The notes under the pieces were generated by a model. That model saw only the letters and a program-made list of their open reading frames with translations. It had not been told where the DNA came from and did not search any database. DNA of 64,000 nt from Pelodera strongyloides (Eukaryota; Nematoda; Chromadorea; Rhabditida; Rhabditidae), in NCBI GenBank assembly GCA_036852015.1, contig JAANDG010000364.1, forward strand, positions 81,774 to 145,773, read 5' to 3'. Each line of letters begins with the position of its first letter. Positions within the stretch are counted from its first letter, which is position 1. A program made the position numbers and the translations under genes. This document shows positions 45,362 to 57,822 of the stretch, in pieces.

Positions 45362-47928
45362 CTACTGCTTACGTTTAGCAGTCACTTCTGTTATACAGTG
45401 ACAAATTGCTGTCTGCAATTCAAGTTTTTGAGGGTATGATGACATTTGATCCATTTCCGACTGAATATAGGAAAAGAAACCAGAATATTCCGGAGAAGGA
45501 ATGAAACTCGGACTCGAAAGTCTGCGAGACTTTGGAGGAGGAGCAGAATGTTCAGGGGGAGCACTTTCTGGGTTAGATTTGACAGTCACCGGGGGAGCAT
45601 CCGTTGGCGGGCTTTTCCCCACATCTTCAGTGGGACCAGTCCCAGTGGGAGGAACGGAAGGCACCTCATCCTAAAAACTTAGGGTAATACGAAAACAAAA
45701 GAAACCCATACGTATTTTTACAGATTATTTTACCAAAATAAGTGTAAAAATGCGGAAAAATTTAAGCGGAAAGTTATTAGCCGTAATGTGCTATAGTTAC
45801 ACATAGAAATTATATGCGCTGGCAGTAAAATAGCCTTATTGCAATAAATTGTAAATACAGCGGGTCAGGGTTTATTCCAAATATTTCAACAATATGGCAC
45901 CAAAGGACCTTAGATCTATCTAACTACTACCACGACTAGTCTGCCCGAGCAAACATAACAAGTTAACTAACCAAATGAACCGAAGATGCAATCGGAGTCG
46001 AACAACGCGAAGGAATACCGACGGAGCTGGTAGAACTTGCCTCGCGTTTCCTGAAAACAGAAATGGCTCATAAACATAATTAGAATTGTTCCTTGGTAAA
46101 ATACCACCGCGAAAGTGAAAACAGAAAACTTGTAGTACGTCAATGATTTTTATTTGCGCATGAAGTAACACACATTAGTGAATCGCAAAAAAAGTCGATG
46201 GAGAGCTTCAAATTCGAGCGGCGCGAATAAAACAACAAAGTTAACAGGGGTACTTTAGTCGCAAAAGGAAACAAACTTCGGGAAAAACACAAGAGAATAG
46301 GACATTAAGGTGAACCATTCACGCAAAACTTGTCCTTACCTATACGGAAGGGTCTCGACACTTGCATCCTTCAGTTTTCGATCAATCCCAGAATTCGAAC
46401 TGATTGATGACTGTGATGCGGCACAGCCCGAACGCGTATCTACCTCCTCCACTTCTTTCTTAACAGCGGTATCATTCGCAAGGTCCATATGAGACTGATG
46501 TGGCGGGATTAAATCGGTGGATCCAATACTGCAAACGAGTAAAATAAGTAGGCAGACTCCATCACAATAAAAAAAAATCATTGATTAATTCCGAATTCCG
46601 ATCGATCAACATATTTCCCGTACTCCCATATACATTAGTCGTATTCTTGCAACCTTCAGACTGCGTAATGGTGACAATGGTGTGTAGGTTTAGGTTTAAT
46701 AGACATGGTGGGATGGGCAAAACTGTCACCCTGTGGCCTGTGAACAAGGTGACAGTTTTCCATGTGTAACCCAGTAACCCTCACTCAAAAGGTGCTGATT
46801 GAGAGTTGAGACGGCTTATACTATACAATACACTACGTGTATTGTGTATAACTACAAATGCCAACCTGTAAGTATCATCCAGAATTCGAATATCATCATC
46901 TTCGTCTTCTTCAGCAACTGAGGCCCCCTTAATGTTAAGCGGCGGGACGAACTGCTTCATTTGATCGTAAAATGGGAAGATAACATTTCCACCCTTATTC
47001 AATCTGTCAGTCTGCCTGTGGAAACGACAGAACAGATTCATCCAAAGTTTTCGGGCACTTTTACCTAGAAAGGAACAAAATGGCCAAAAGATAACAACAG
47101 AATAATCGGATAGACTTTTTAAAGCTTGTACTTTCCGCCTCTCTTCTCTCTTTTTGCTATTCTGGGCCTCTCACTATTCTGCTGCTCTATTTCCTAATAA
47201 AGTCAGATATGGATTGAATATGGATTGCTAACAACTGTAACAACCCTTACTCACCTGTTTTGTCTCCAAAGCCGAGTTCAGCTTCCGCCATGATAAAAAT
47301 GCCCTGTTTTCCGCGCTTCCTGAATTCGGGGCAGGTTTTGTCCCACAACAACGGATTCCTTCCGACCCATTCGATGAAACGTTTCGTTTGCTCATACCCG
47401 AAATCGTCCGCATTCTGAAACAAGTCGATCGCATTTTTAGTCGAAGTGGAACGGTCGAACTCCTAGAATTGTGAACGTATTTCCGCACAAGTTAACCGTA
47501 GCGGTAGCGTAGCAATTAGAAACAACGATCCCAAATAATTAGGCGTCAACGCCCAATAACAACACAACAAGACGCAAACGAAATGTAATTCTGTATATTA
47601 CAGTTAGTATGACGATACCGCTGGAGCGCGTGAAGACACCTTGCCCTTGCGGAGCGGAAGACAAAACCTGGTATAAAAGGGCACACCCGCTCACGCACCA
47701 ACAGTTTGCTTAGGACTTGCTTTGCTTAGGACCTCGTGCTTAGGACAATTTGCTTAGGACCTCGTTAATTCACAATTTGCTTACAAACGGGAGTAAGTCA
47801 AATAATTCAAAACCGACCGCATTATTTAATCTGGGTGTATTAGGACGACTCGAACCGCTACCGATATTGTTACAAATTTGCGAAAGTAGAGTATATTCCC
47901 TGGACAAACTTGAGTCTCCGTCCAACAT
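45362..47928 (-). CDS. MADF-BESS domain protein 1
   Basis: Probable DNA-binding transcriptional regulator acting in the nucleus. Six minus-strand exons, 47928-47785, 47414-47255, 47064-46866, 46528-46340, 46050-45972 and 45670-45362, join in phase to 1080 nt, 359 aa. The MADF domain starts near residue 55 (TKRFIEWVGRNPLLWDKTCP, then EFRKRGKQ, AELGFGDKTG and KLWMNLFCRFHRQTDRL, ending near 125); an acidic stretch follows (EEDEDDDIRILDD). The C terminus carries a BESS motif (YSGFFSYIQSEMDQMSSYPQ onward, about 318-352), which in this family mediates protein contacts. The ATG at 47928 is 1 nt after a strong acceptor (TTTTCCAG), indicating trans-splicing. The exon arrangement matches MADF-BESS protein 2, with exons 2 and 5 identical in length (160 and 79 nt), so the two are tandem duplicates. 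Confidence 0.9.
47700..47765. repeat. irregular GCTTAGGAC repeat in MADF-BESS 1 intron 1
   Basis: GCTTAGGAC occurs four times within about 55 bp with 5-7 nt spacers of variable sequence. Confidence 0.75.
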
Positions 47929-47929
47929 G

Positions 47930-47937
47930 CTGGAAAA
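47930..47937 (-). promoter_or_regulatory. probable spliced-leader acceptor of MADF-BESS 1
   Basis: Minus-strand TTTTCCAG ends at 47930, one base before the ATG, leaving no room for a conventional 5' UTR. Confidence 0.6.
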
Positions 47938-48569
47938 TTAGAAATCAAAGGCAATTATCGGATGAGAAGGTCAATTCGAAATGGTCAGACAACGAGAAAA
48001 GATGAGCTTTAGTTGACGAGAATATTGGCGGAAAGCCACATGGTGCAGATTATGTATAAACAAACAAAGCACGATTCGACTGAATGATCATAAAAAATGC
48101 ATTCTCCACATAAAATAATCTTAGTGGTGCATGCAAAATGCATAAAGGTTTAATAGCAAATTTGCTTACATCTTGTTACACTAAGATTCTAATCTTATAT
48201 AAGAAACGCAAAACTCAAAAGTTGCAGAAGATGTAGGCAAGATTGCTGCAATTTTCAACTGTGCCCGTTAAGCAAATACTAAAGCTATACTATTTTAAAA
48301 AGCCCGCAAAGCATCAAGTTTGCATAAATCTTTGCTCATTAGGGAGTTGATCTAAATTGGTAAGAGCAAAGAACTATAGCGACGTCAGATGTAGATAAGA
48401 TTCATGCTAATTTAATGCTTTGACGCACGCACGCGACGTCGAATCTACGGTAATCTGTCTGTGATATGAAATCATATATGGGAAACATTTCTTCCCGTTT
48501 CTGCAAATTTTATGAAAACTTTATTTTCTTCGGGATCTTCTGGGTACTTTGTTGACATCTATTGAACAA

Positions 48570-48981
48570 TCTTATTATATAAAGGAGAAGAGTTTACTTT
48601 TTTGTTTGTGTGAACGTAACGAAACCTGTTCATAAAGTTAAATATCTCAGAATCGAAATCGAACACACAAAACATACGCATCGGTTGAGCCTCGAACCTG
48701 CCACCTCTGGCTTCACAGTCCAGCGCTCTACCTACTCCGCTACGCTGGCTTACAACAAGACAATCTTTCCGCTCTACACAAGAGAAATTCCAGTGTCAAA
48801 TTGTTAAATTTGCATGGCACAATACAATTAGTCGTTTCCAGGATCCATCATTATACGTTTTCCCAATTATATATGACTATTAAAGTGTGAAGCAGAGAGG
48901 GAAGGAGGCAGACTCATACAATCGGTCGAAGGCCGATTCCTCCAGTCGGAGAAGAGCCCGTAGGGCTCTTCGAACGGCTGT
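48570..48981 (+). mobile_element. Helitron-like non-autonomous element, copy 2
   Basis: Begins TCTTATTATATAAAGGAG after an A and ends with the GAAGAGCCC/GGGCTCTTC hairpin plus GAACGGCTG before a T run. The uninterrupted copy of the host repeat at 12.9 kb shows insertion between A and T, as for Helitrons. The terminal tetranucleotide reads CTGT rather than CTRR, a small departure. Confidence 0.7.
48683..48751 (-). other. tRNA-like sequence inside Helitron-like copy 2
   Basis: Better preserved than in copy 1. On the minus strand an A box TAGCGGAGTAGGTAGAGC, an anticodon arm CTGGA-CTGTGAA-GCCAG and a B box GGTTCGAGG follow each other at normal tRNA spacing. The acceptor stem is imperfect. The loop CTGTGAA would give a GTG (His) anticodon. 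Both polymerase III promoter boxes look usable. Confidence 0.55.
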
Positions 48982-50353
48982 TTTTTTATATTGTGCGTGT
49001 GTTGTGCTCTTTTCACGCTACTGAATTCACAATAAGCCGTATATGGTCGCTCCATACAAGGTCCTAGCATCAGCCCCATGCGTAACCTGAATAGAAAATC
49101 TACGTGGTTCTAATTGTGAGTTCTAACGTTGACACCCGTGATAAACACCACCACCCGGGAAGAACGTGTAATCGGCTCACCCATTTTGGGTCTGGTGTAG
49201 GCCGCCAGCCAACGCAGTGTGGGCCTGAGGTAGGAGTGAGTTCGGCGATCTTCAACCTTCGTGTGTATTGTGTGGGTACTGCGGTCTTCAACGCCTACAC
49301 CTGCCTACACCGGACCCACGCCAGGCGCACCAGCCTCGCGTCACTTTCCCTCTATGGGCGAAAAGCGGGCGAGATCTAGGCGCCTCCCTGGCCCAAGTTT
49401 CTAAGTGTCTGGAAGGATACTCGGACAGATCTGGAACTCACCGTCGGCTCTGATCAGAATATCTGCGAAGCAAGTCATAAACTTGAACATGTATTGATCA
49501 ACCCTATATCTCACCACGTGTTTTCTTTTTATTTGCAAGCCACCGTGGAAAGTTATTACTGGCTATAAAAAGCTCACCGCGGTGTTTTCTTGATCGCAAA
49601 ACACTGTGGAAAGTTATGGCTATACAATCTCAACCACGGTGGTTTCTTGAGCGCAAAACATCGTGGAAAGGTTATTTATGGCTACAAAAAGCCCACCGCG
49701 GTGTTTTTTGAGCGCACGAGATTAATTTTCAGCTCGGAGCATCCAGATTTTGAAACGTATGTTGAACAACTGCATTCCCATACAATATGGGAAAATGAGA
49801 ACGGTTAGAATAAAAAAACCTACGCCACTCAGCATAAACGCATAGCAATGTAGTTTTCCAAGATACGATTCACAAACCTACTGTTATATACACTGTTATG
49901 TATGATGTTATATACTACTGTTATTTAATAAATAAATGAATACATATTTTTTTGAAATAGAAGAGAAAGAGCAATTCATCTATTCACAAAAACAAGTATT
50001 TATTGAAATTTTTTATTTTGATGAAAGAAGGAAATCTTGAATGACTATTATGAGATCTTCAATGATATAATAAACAGGATTTCTAGGAAAACAAGTCTAT
50101 CAACACTAAAGCAGACTTTTTATTAAAACAACATCTAACGCAAAGCCAAACATTTTTGAGTTGTAACTTGTAACCGTATGGATTTATCAAAAAATGACTG
50201 CTCGTTACAGATTCACATGCTCCGATCGGTCCCTTTGGAAACGGTCATAATCACAAACATCCCCTAATAATCTTCGACAGTAACCAATAATAATCAACCT
50301 ATTTTCGAATATTAAAATGCTAACAGTATAAAGGAATTTAACAATAAATACAC

Positions 50354-51749
50354 TTAAATGAGTTTTGCCTCTTTCCCCGAAGAAAGTTCACTTAGGTACT
50401 TGCAGATCTCTCCCTGAACACTGTACTTCTGATGGATGGGCAATTTCTTTAGATGTGATTCAATGAAAGAAAAGAATTCGGAATATCCTTCTGAAGCGAC
50501 AAAAGTGCCGGGTGGAAGTTGTGCTGCCCTAGTCGCAGGTGAAGCATTATTGGTATTCGACAGGAAGTCGGAGGCATTAATTTGCTGCCGCATGATGTGA
50601 GCCGTTGCAGTTGGCGTCATATCAACCTAAAGTGCTGGGTTTCAGATGCGGATATGGTCCTTTTTGTACGAAAAGGTTTTCTGGGCTGAATAGCACTTCC
50701 TCTAGTAAAAATTCACAGCAGATTGTGATCAGCCTTGAACCATGACAGTAGCACACAATTATGAAAAAAAATAATTACACAAACCGATTGCAAATTGACG
50801 TGTGGTGGAGTGCGAGATGGTAGAAGAGGGACATATGCAGCATAAGATCTTGAAGACCACTTCCTGAAAGAAGTAGATATTTGGTGGAAAACTTGGATGG
50901 ACATTTACACTTTCTGGATGCTTATTTGCCAGCTCAGTAGACAGTAAGTGCAATTTAGATATTACCACCATCACATTGGGAGTTTACGACGTTTACGTTA
51001 CCCAAAACCTGAACACTCACTTAGACGGTGGGCCGTCCAATCCCGGTTCCTCCGACTTGCGGGTTCTACAGGGTTCTGAGACTGCGGGTGAGACTGCCCG
51101 AACGGCTCCTTCTTCAGAACCTTGCTGTCCTGCGGGTTCTTGTTTGGGAATGGAGTCACCCAGAAGTTGAGTCACGAATAAATCAGAGGAACTGTCGCTG
51201 AAACAAGATTCTCTATTAATCATTGATAAATGGACTTAAACGGTTTGGTATTAAGCTTATTAGCTTTGTTGTTTCACAAAATGATTTTGTTCTTGTGTAA
51301 CTCTCTTGTCATCGTCGAAAGGGCTGCAACTTTTAAATATACTTCACAAAGGAACTTTTTCTATGATGAAATAACAAATCGGCTAGGCCAACCTTCTCTC
51401 AGTCTCTTGCAAATCGCCTTCGTCGTCGTTTATATCGGTGACGGGAAGAAAGGTCTTTATCTGTTCGAAATAAGGGAAGGTCACATTTCCTCCAGTAGAC
51501 AACCTCTCGATCTGACGGCGGAATGAAGCCAGAAGGGCAACCCATTTCCGTTTGGCGATTATTCCTGAACATATTGTTTATTATGGAATGCCTTACGATC
51601 AGAATACATTAAATATAACAGATCATTCTCCTTCTGCTCTCTTTTTTCTTTTCTCTCACCATCTCCAAGCTCCTGCACTCTCTGTATTCTCTCCCTCTCA
51701 CTTTTCACTTTCCTTCTTCTATACCATCTCGCTCTCTCTCTCTCGCTCG

Positions 51750-51795
<46 letters not shown>

Positions 51796-52259
51796 CTCAC
51801 CGTTTCTGTCTCCGAATCCGAGTTCTGTCTCTGCGGTCTTCCATATCTGATGTTTCCCCTTACTCTTGAACAATGGATGACTTTTGTCCCAGACTACTGT
51901 ATTCCTCCGGACCCAATCAATAAACCGACTGGTCAGGTCGTCTGCATAATCAGCTGTTTGCTGAAATTATTATATTCATTATATAGTTCCTGGCAAATAA
52001 GCATGATCAGGTCAGTTGGGTCCTTATGTAAAATGAAAATATTTCCACGATTTATCTGCGAAAAAAGTCCACAGTTTTTGGTACCTTGTTGGCAACATTC
52101 TATGCGTGACCGTGTATAAGAACGATGGTAAACAAAAAAAAAAACACTAAAAACGAAACTATAACTGACCATCGTATTCTGATAGGGAGTTGTACCGAAT
52201 AAATCGGAAAGGTGGAAAAATTGCTGTTGAGTGGACGAGTTGTTAGGATCTGATGACAT
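50354..52259 (-). CDS. MADF-BESS domain protein 2
   Basis: Six minus-strand exons, 52259-52170, 51960-51801, 51564-51393, 51197-51021, 50863-50785 and 50626-50354, sum to 951 nt, 316 aa, all in phase. The MADF domain begins near residue 34 (DLTSRFIDWVRRNTVVWDKS, HPLFKSKGKHQIWKTAETEL, then KRKWVALLASFRRQIERLS) and ends near 105. A Ser/Gln/Pro-rich linker follows, then a BESS motif (YSEFFSFIESHLKKLPIHQK onward, about 274-308). Exon 1 encodes MSSDPNNSSTQQQFFHLSDL, comparable to the FELFDLLPF end of exon 1 in the neighbour. The ATG is 3 nt after a TTCTTTTCAG acceptor, indicating trans-splicing. A (CT)n tract sits in intron 2. It is a probable sequence-specific transcriptional regulator; targets cannot be inferred. 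Confidence 0.9.
51727..51791. repeat. (CT)n microsatellite in MADF-BESS 2 intron
   Basis: CT run with three GC interruptions, ending 10 nt before the donor at 51800 (plus-strand coordinates). Confidence 0.95.
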
Positions 52260-52262
52260 TTT

Positions 52263-52272
52263 CTGAAAAGAA
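52263..52272 (-). promoter_or_regulatory. probable spliced-leader acceptor of MADF-BESS 2
   Basis: Minus-strand TTCTTTTCAG ends at 52263, followed by AAA and the ATG at 52259. Confidence 0.6.
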
Positions 52273-53070
52273 ACTTGAAAAAATACGTTAAAAATAATCT
52301 ATAAGAGGAATGGGAATATAAAAGAGCAACGTTTCGAAGGAAGTTCTACGGCAGTTGTGTACATGAACATGGGCTCTAATGTAGAATTACGGTCCCATTG
52401 AAATCTAGACGTCCAAATTATAATCAACTAAAATTTGCATGTGAAATTGTGAACTGTACGTTTATGATGCGAACATCAAAGATTAACGGTTTCGTTACAA
52501 ACTCATCATTTTGACCAGGAATATATGTTTCATACATCAAAATTACCCCTTTCAAACAAGGAAAAATCACACGATTTTAATGGGTCCGATATCAAAACCG
52601 AGAATCGAAGGTAAGTTAAATAAAGAAAAATAAAGATGTATGCTAAAACGGAGAAGCAATATATGCGAACGATAGATATGCGATATAGAGTTGTAGAGCG
52701 TACGTTTGGGAAATGTCATTGAGATACATCCGAGGTCAGACAAGTGAGACAGTGAGAGCACACATCGAGTGAGAGAGAGTGTGTAAGAGCACGAGGGGAC
52801 GTGTGGTCACACTGCGTGAGAGAGTGTGTAAGAGCAGAGACCACGACGCCCCATTGTATGACAATCGATCGCGTGCACATGTGTACACACATTGGTGTGC
52901 TCATGGGAACAGGAACATTTATCATGTACGTACTGGGCTCGATGCAAATGCTAGGAGCCATACTTACATACGAACAAACTTTATACATAATAAGTGAAAG
53001 AGAGTATTAATCAGGAAAAAAAGTATGCATGAATATGAATATGTGGAGTTGATCCTTGGGTTTTGAATTA

Positions 53071-53240
53071 AAGCGAAATACCGGCCGGTTTTTGAATCGC
53101 ATCATGGACAACTGAGTCCTTACGTATTTATGCTAATTTACTCGATTTTACTCGATTTTTTATTCTAATTTATGTTCATTTGCATAAGCTGCATAAGAAT
53201 GCTGGTGTACCCGATGCGTTTCAAAAACGGGCCAGTGAAT
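53071..53240. repeat. MITE (AGCGAAAT ends)
   Basis: Left end TTAA-AGCGAAATACCGG. The interior ..GACAACTGAGTCCTTACGTA.. is shared with 21225-21388, and the CGGGCCAGTGAATC right end is diverged. Confidence 0.55.
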
Positions 53241-53629
53241 CAGTCTCATGGGGGAAAAAGTTTTGCTTATTTTCTTTATGCCGTAAGTCCGGAATTTCCG
53301 AAAAATTATCGTAAAAACGTCAATATATGCGGGAATGGAGATGTTCAACATACATTTCAATATATGTGGAGAAGTTCAATATACGTCGCTCTCATTTTAC
53401 AGAATCAGATCGAATTGTATTGTTAATTTTTGCTACAGTTTGACATATGAAGCCCAAACTGCGCTTTCAAGTTCTCTTTTCCCCTATAAATTTCCTACAT
53501 TCACTTTTGGTATTCATTTGGCATTCAGTGAAATTCAGTCAATCCCTTTGGCAAAGTCCACGGCAAACGCGCTAAACTGTTGCACAAAATGACCCAATTT
53601 CACAACAATTATCTAACTGCGTCTGCGCA

Positions 53630-54047
53630 TTAAAGGGCCAGGCCCATTTCAAATAACCCCTATTTTTGATGATTCGATCTGATTCTTCATGTCAAATATA
53701 GTAGGATACGATATTTTTCTAATTTTCAAGCGCAAAATTCACGCAGTATTCAGTAATTTACCATTGCCAGTCATACCCAACTATTTATCGCAGTTGTCAC
53801 GCCCACTCGCGCTGGTTGGCCAATATCGCAATTGCCACGCCCAACAGAGCATATTGCCCAATTAACGCGAAGGGGCGTGACAAATGCGATAAATAGTTGG
53901 GTATGACTGCCCACGGTAAATTGCCGAATAGTGTGTGAATTTTGCGCTTGAAAATTAGAAAAATATTGCATCCTACTATATCTGATATGGAGAACCAGAT
54001 GGAATCATCAAAAATAGGGGTCATTTAAAATGGGCCTGACCCTTTAA
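53630..54047. repeat. palindromic TTAA element (AGGGCCAGGCCCATTT ends), intact copy
   Basis: 418 bp, TTAA on both sides; arms include CATACCCAACTATTTATCGC and a central unpaired section with two CACGCCCA motifs. Damaged copies of the same element lie at 59060-59423 and 62868-63253. Confidence 0.85.
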
Positions 54048-55577
54048 AGTAGTTTTTAGATATGTAGAAATTGACAAGAAGACGTTTGCTGCACTTTTTT
54101 CAGATCGACGGTGGTAGTATTGCACACCAAGTTTTAATTTAATTATTTAATAATTATTAATTAATGAGACACTGGCGGAGCAGGTTGTTTCAAAGTGTAG
54201 AGGTAGTGCCGTCTCATTTTACGTGAAAGCCCGGAGTCGACTCCGTCGTATATTACTATGTAGCAGAGGCGCAGAGGCATACACCTTCGTCACACACACT
54301 CCTCACACTCATAACCTACAGGCAGCACAGTCAAACATCGAACACATACCCACTAGAGTTTTTTTTAAGCTTCTAATTCTTCGCTGGACTGGACTCTCTT
54401 TCTGTCTGGATTCTTTCTCTCTCCACCGTACCTCTCTCTCCATCCCTATTTCTCTCTTTCTCTCTCCACCGTATCTCTCTATATCACGTGAAAATAATAA
54501 TAGAAACTTTATAAATCTTATGGTTGAAATTATATCACTTCGGTCGGTCAATGCGATTGCGTTCTATGAAGTGTATTCACTTTTCTAGTATAGACAAGTA
54601 CAGAGAAGAGCTCTGTGGTGAGAAAAATAATTATTTCGGATGAATAAGCAATGTCAGTACATATTTATCATTTTCTATGCCCTCATTTTAAGGTGTTAGT
54701 AAACTTAGCATTTATATAATAATTTTATTATGACATTCACAAAACACATGACTTTGAACTTTCACACGATATAAAATGAACATATATGCACAGGAAAAAT
54801 GATAGTTAACAATTCAGAAAATGTAGTTTCCGTGAAGCTTTTTGTGTGAAATTGTTGTTCTCATGCGTGTTTTGTTTGGGGAAAGAAATTAACTTTAGAC
54901 TTTATCCCGTTCATGTTTAGGCGAAAGATATTTCCCTGCCACGCATGTACAGCAAGCCATGCGTTGAAGATTCCAATATCCGATCTTGCATAGAAAAACG
55001 ATGTTTGTAATTATCTAATGTTCCGCAATTGAATATGCATTTGCAATTTCTAAATATTAATTAATTTCCGTCCGTGTTCCGCTCAGTGTCATTACACAAT
55101 TGCTAATTCAACAATGGGCGTACACCAAAACGTTAGCCAAAGACAAATTACGCTTTTTACTCCCTCACGCTCAGGTTTCCAGAAAATTTATGGCACCATT
55201 TTTCATTTTACCCTTTGTTGAAAATTTATGGCACCATTTTACCCTTTTTGTTTTGTGATGCAGACAGACAAAATAGCAAGCACATCGTGGGTGGCCATGA
55301 ATTTTTTCTTCTTTATTTTTCTTATTTCTATGCACAAATTTGACGATTCTGCAATACTACTGCAGGACTCCAGCTATTTTCTTTCCACTAATTGTGTTTT
55401 GCTAAGGAGGAACAATAGTTACCTTATTTCTATGGCTTTCGAACCTCGTCACACCGTTTTTATCTTTTTAGAAAAACACTTTGACGTTATTTAGAAATTT
55501 TGATGATCCCCGTGGTTGTTTTCCGTTGAACGAGAGGTTTTATAATTTTATAATCAAAAATTACTTTCGTCTTTCAA

Positions 55578-55737
55578 AAAGTATTGTACCTAATTTGGGA
55601 AATGCATATGTCACGCATATCCTATGAGTCCTATGTAAATATGGTGCCGGAAACTTTGGACGGGCACCAAAAATTTGCATAGGATTCATAGGAAATGCGC
55701 ACTATATGCAAATTTCCCACAGTAGGTACAATACTGC
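55578..55737. repeat. palindromic MITE (AGTATTGTACC ends)
   Basis: Left arm AGTATTGTACCTAATTTGGG..CATATCCTATGAGTCC and inverted right arm ..CCCACAGTAGGTACAATACT. Confidence 0.8.
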
Positions 55738-56183
55738 TTTAAAAAGTATCGTCTTTCTTTTCCAACGTTCTGTCTCCATTTTGTTTTATTATTTTGTAAT
55801 CACGGTGTTTTCCTTGCTCTGATGGTATGAGACAAAAAGGCGTGTGTTTAACCCTTTTCCAGTTTCCGAAAACTGCAGTGAATTAAATGTTTTTTTTTTC
55901 CCTTCCTGTCGATCTATTTGGCCAAAATAATCATGGTGCATGAAAAATTGAAAAGTGTACTTTGTTTGAGTAAATATTGGATACAACAAGGCGACTTCCC
56001 ATGCTTAATTAACGAGGTGGAAAATACACGACTGGTCACATTTTCGCATTTATTAGTTTAAAAAACAAACATCCGTGGTCATAGGATCTTCCACAGCCAT
56101 AAACATGACCCCATGCTTTTTCAAAATGTAGTTTGTTGTACGGTATATCATCCTAAAACTAGAGATGATCGACATTCACAGGA

Positions 56184-56372
56184 AAGTGAAAACCCCGATT
56201 TCGCCCCGATCATTTGTCGAAAAACCCCGATTTCGCCCCGATCATTTGTCGAAAAACCCCGATTTCGCCCGTCATTTCGAAAAACCCCGATTTCGCCCCG
56301 ATCACGGCCCGATTTTTGGAGGGACTTGATCAGGGCGAAATCGCGGTTTTTAGTTTCCCATGCTGGTACTGC
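56184..56372. repeat. fold-back element with left arm amplified about four-fold
   Basis: AAAACCCCGATTTCGCCC occurs four times (units of ~27-33 bp, most followed by CGATCATTTGTCG). A single inverted arm, GGGCGAAATCGCGGTTTTTA, follows and ends GTTTCCCATG. A fragment of the same family lies at about 31944-31992. Confidence 0.85.
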
Positions 56373-57254
56373 ATGTGTCACATTTTACATTATGTGTAGC
56401 CTGCTCGGCTGCAAACTGCAATCGAATATCATTAACTTTCCTTTGCCGAAATAAACCGCTAATATGGCTACTAAACTTATTCTTATAATCAAATTGACTC
56501 TCCGATATCCAATTTTGATTTTGAACTGTCTGTTTAGTTACGAACGTCGCGAGGACATAAACTCTACTAATGGTAAGTCATAGTAAGTATAATTTACGAG
56601 AGTTCTGACGCAGTTGAAGGATTGTTCGTGAAAACTACATTATCTTTTTACCATAAAATCATTGTTTATGTGTTCGTTTGCCAGCATTTTGTTGTGCATG
56701 GTGCTTGGGTATATCGTATATGCATACGCACATGCATATCATCACACTGCCTATTTAGTTAAAGTTGCTCTTATTGTTAGTTCGTACTAATCTTCTGCTA
56801 AGATCTTGAACTTTCGTAGTCGTACGAAAACTAGTCTGACGTAGTTTTATGGAAAACTTGGCTCTGAAAAAAGTAATCATCGGTTTTGTCATAAAATAAA
56901 TGGTCATATGGTTTATGTTATGGGAACGGGCTTTGTCTTTCCTTGCTGCACATTGTTTTTCGCTTTTTTTCGTACTTCACATAAAAATAATTAAGCTTTG
57001 TCTTTCAACAGAGAACCATCTAAAACTGAACAATCTCTCAACTTTATAAGAACACTGTGTTTTTATACCAATCCAATCCTCCAGGTACTACAATAAACTT
57101 CGACAATTTATAAATAAAATTACGCAAAAACTAGCCGCTCGCTGTGATCTGTGCTCTCCAAGGAATTTGAAGTTATTGGAAATTAATTAAATAATCATGT
57201 TAATTTTATTTGAAAAGGGAAAGTTTAGTTGGTCTACGACCATAAACTACGTCT

Positions 57255-57822
57255 TTAAAGGGTGAGGTCCACCTCAGAAAACAAAAAAGTTATTATTTTT
57301 ATTAGATTCCCCGTGTCTGTATCTACCAGAATAACTAAAACAAATTTGACAGAAAATTATTTCCAACGAAATATGGGCAAAAAATGGTCCAGCTTGAGTA
57401 CCTCGGATTACGGTAGAATGGTATCCTTTTTACATGTTGGTTGAGAAAATTTTCGAAAAAATTAAAACAAAAATATTCTAAAATAACTACAACGCAATAC
57501 AAATGACGAAGACGGGATTAATTGTGCTTTGTTTAGCTTGGCAAAAAAATAAAACGCATGGTTTGAAAAAGGTAACAAACGCACAGCCATAATCCCGCCC
57601 TTTCTTTTTCCCCAAACAACGGTACGAGAGCGCGGTTTATCATGCACCACACCCCATCGACGCCTATCGTAATAATGGTACTGGAGGGCTATTTTTTGCT
57701 CCATATTTCGTTGGAAATAATTTTCTGCCAAATTTGTTTTAGTTATTCTGGTAGATACAGACACGGGAAATCTAATAAAACTAATAACTTTTTTGTTTTC
57801 TGAGGTGGACCTCACCCTTTAA
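57255..57822. repeat. long palindromic TTAA element (AGGGTGAGGTCCACC ends)
   Basis: 568 bp with ~120-bp arms (..CAGAATAACTAAAACAAATT.. near the inner end) flanked by TTAA and AGGG tips, enclosing a ~300-bp non-palindromic middle. Confidence 0.85.

Larger units (their letters stand above)
48126..49503. repeat. interspersed repeat A, copy 2, split by a Helitron-like insertion
   Basis: Collinear with 12472-13420. The copy is interrupted at 48570-48981 by the Helitron-like element. The empty site is visible in copy 1 near 12930, where GAACATTGTTTATATTG is uninterrupted. Confidence 0.75.

Noticed and set aside
47640..47770. Plus-strand TATAAAAGG followed by GCTTAGGAC repeats, considered as an LTR or promoter
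   Set aside because: The interval is intron 1 of the minus-strand MADF-BESS 1 gene, which is well supported; no terminal repeats or primer site were seen.
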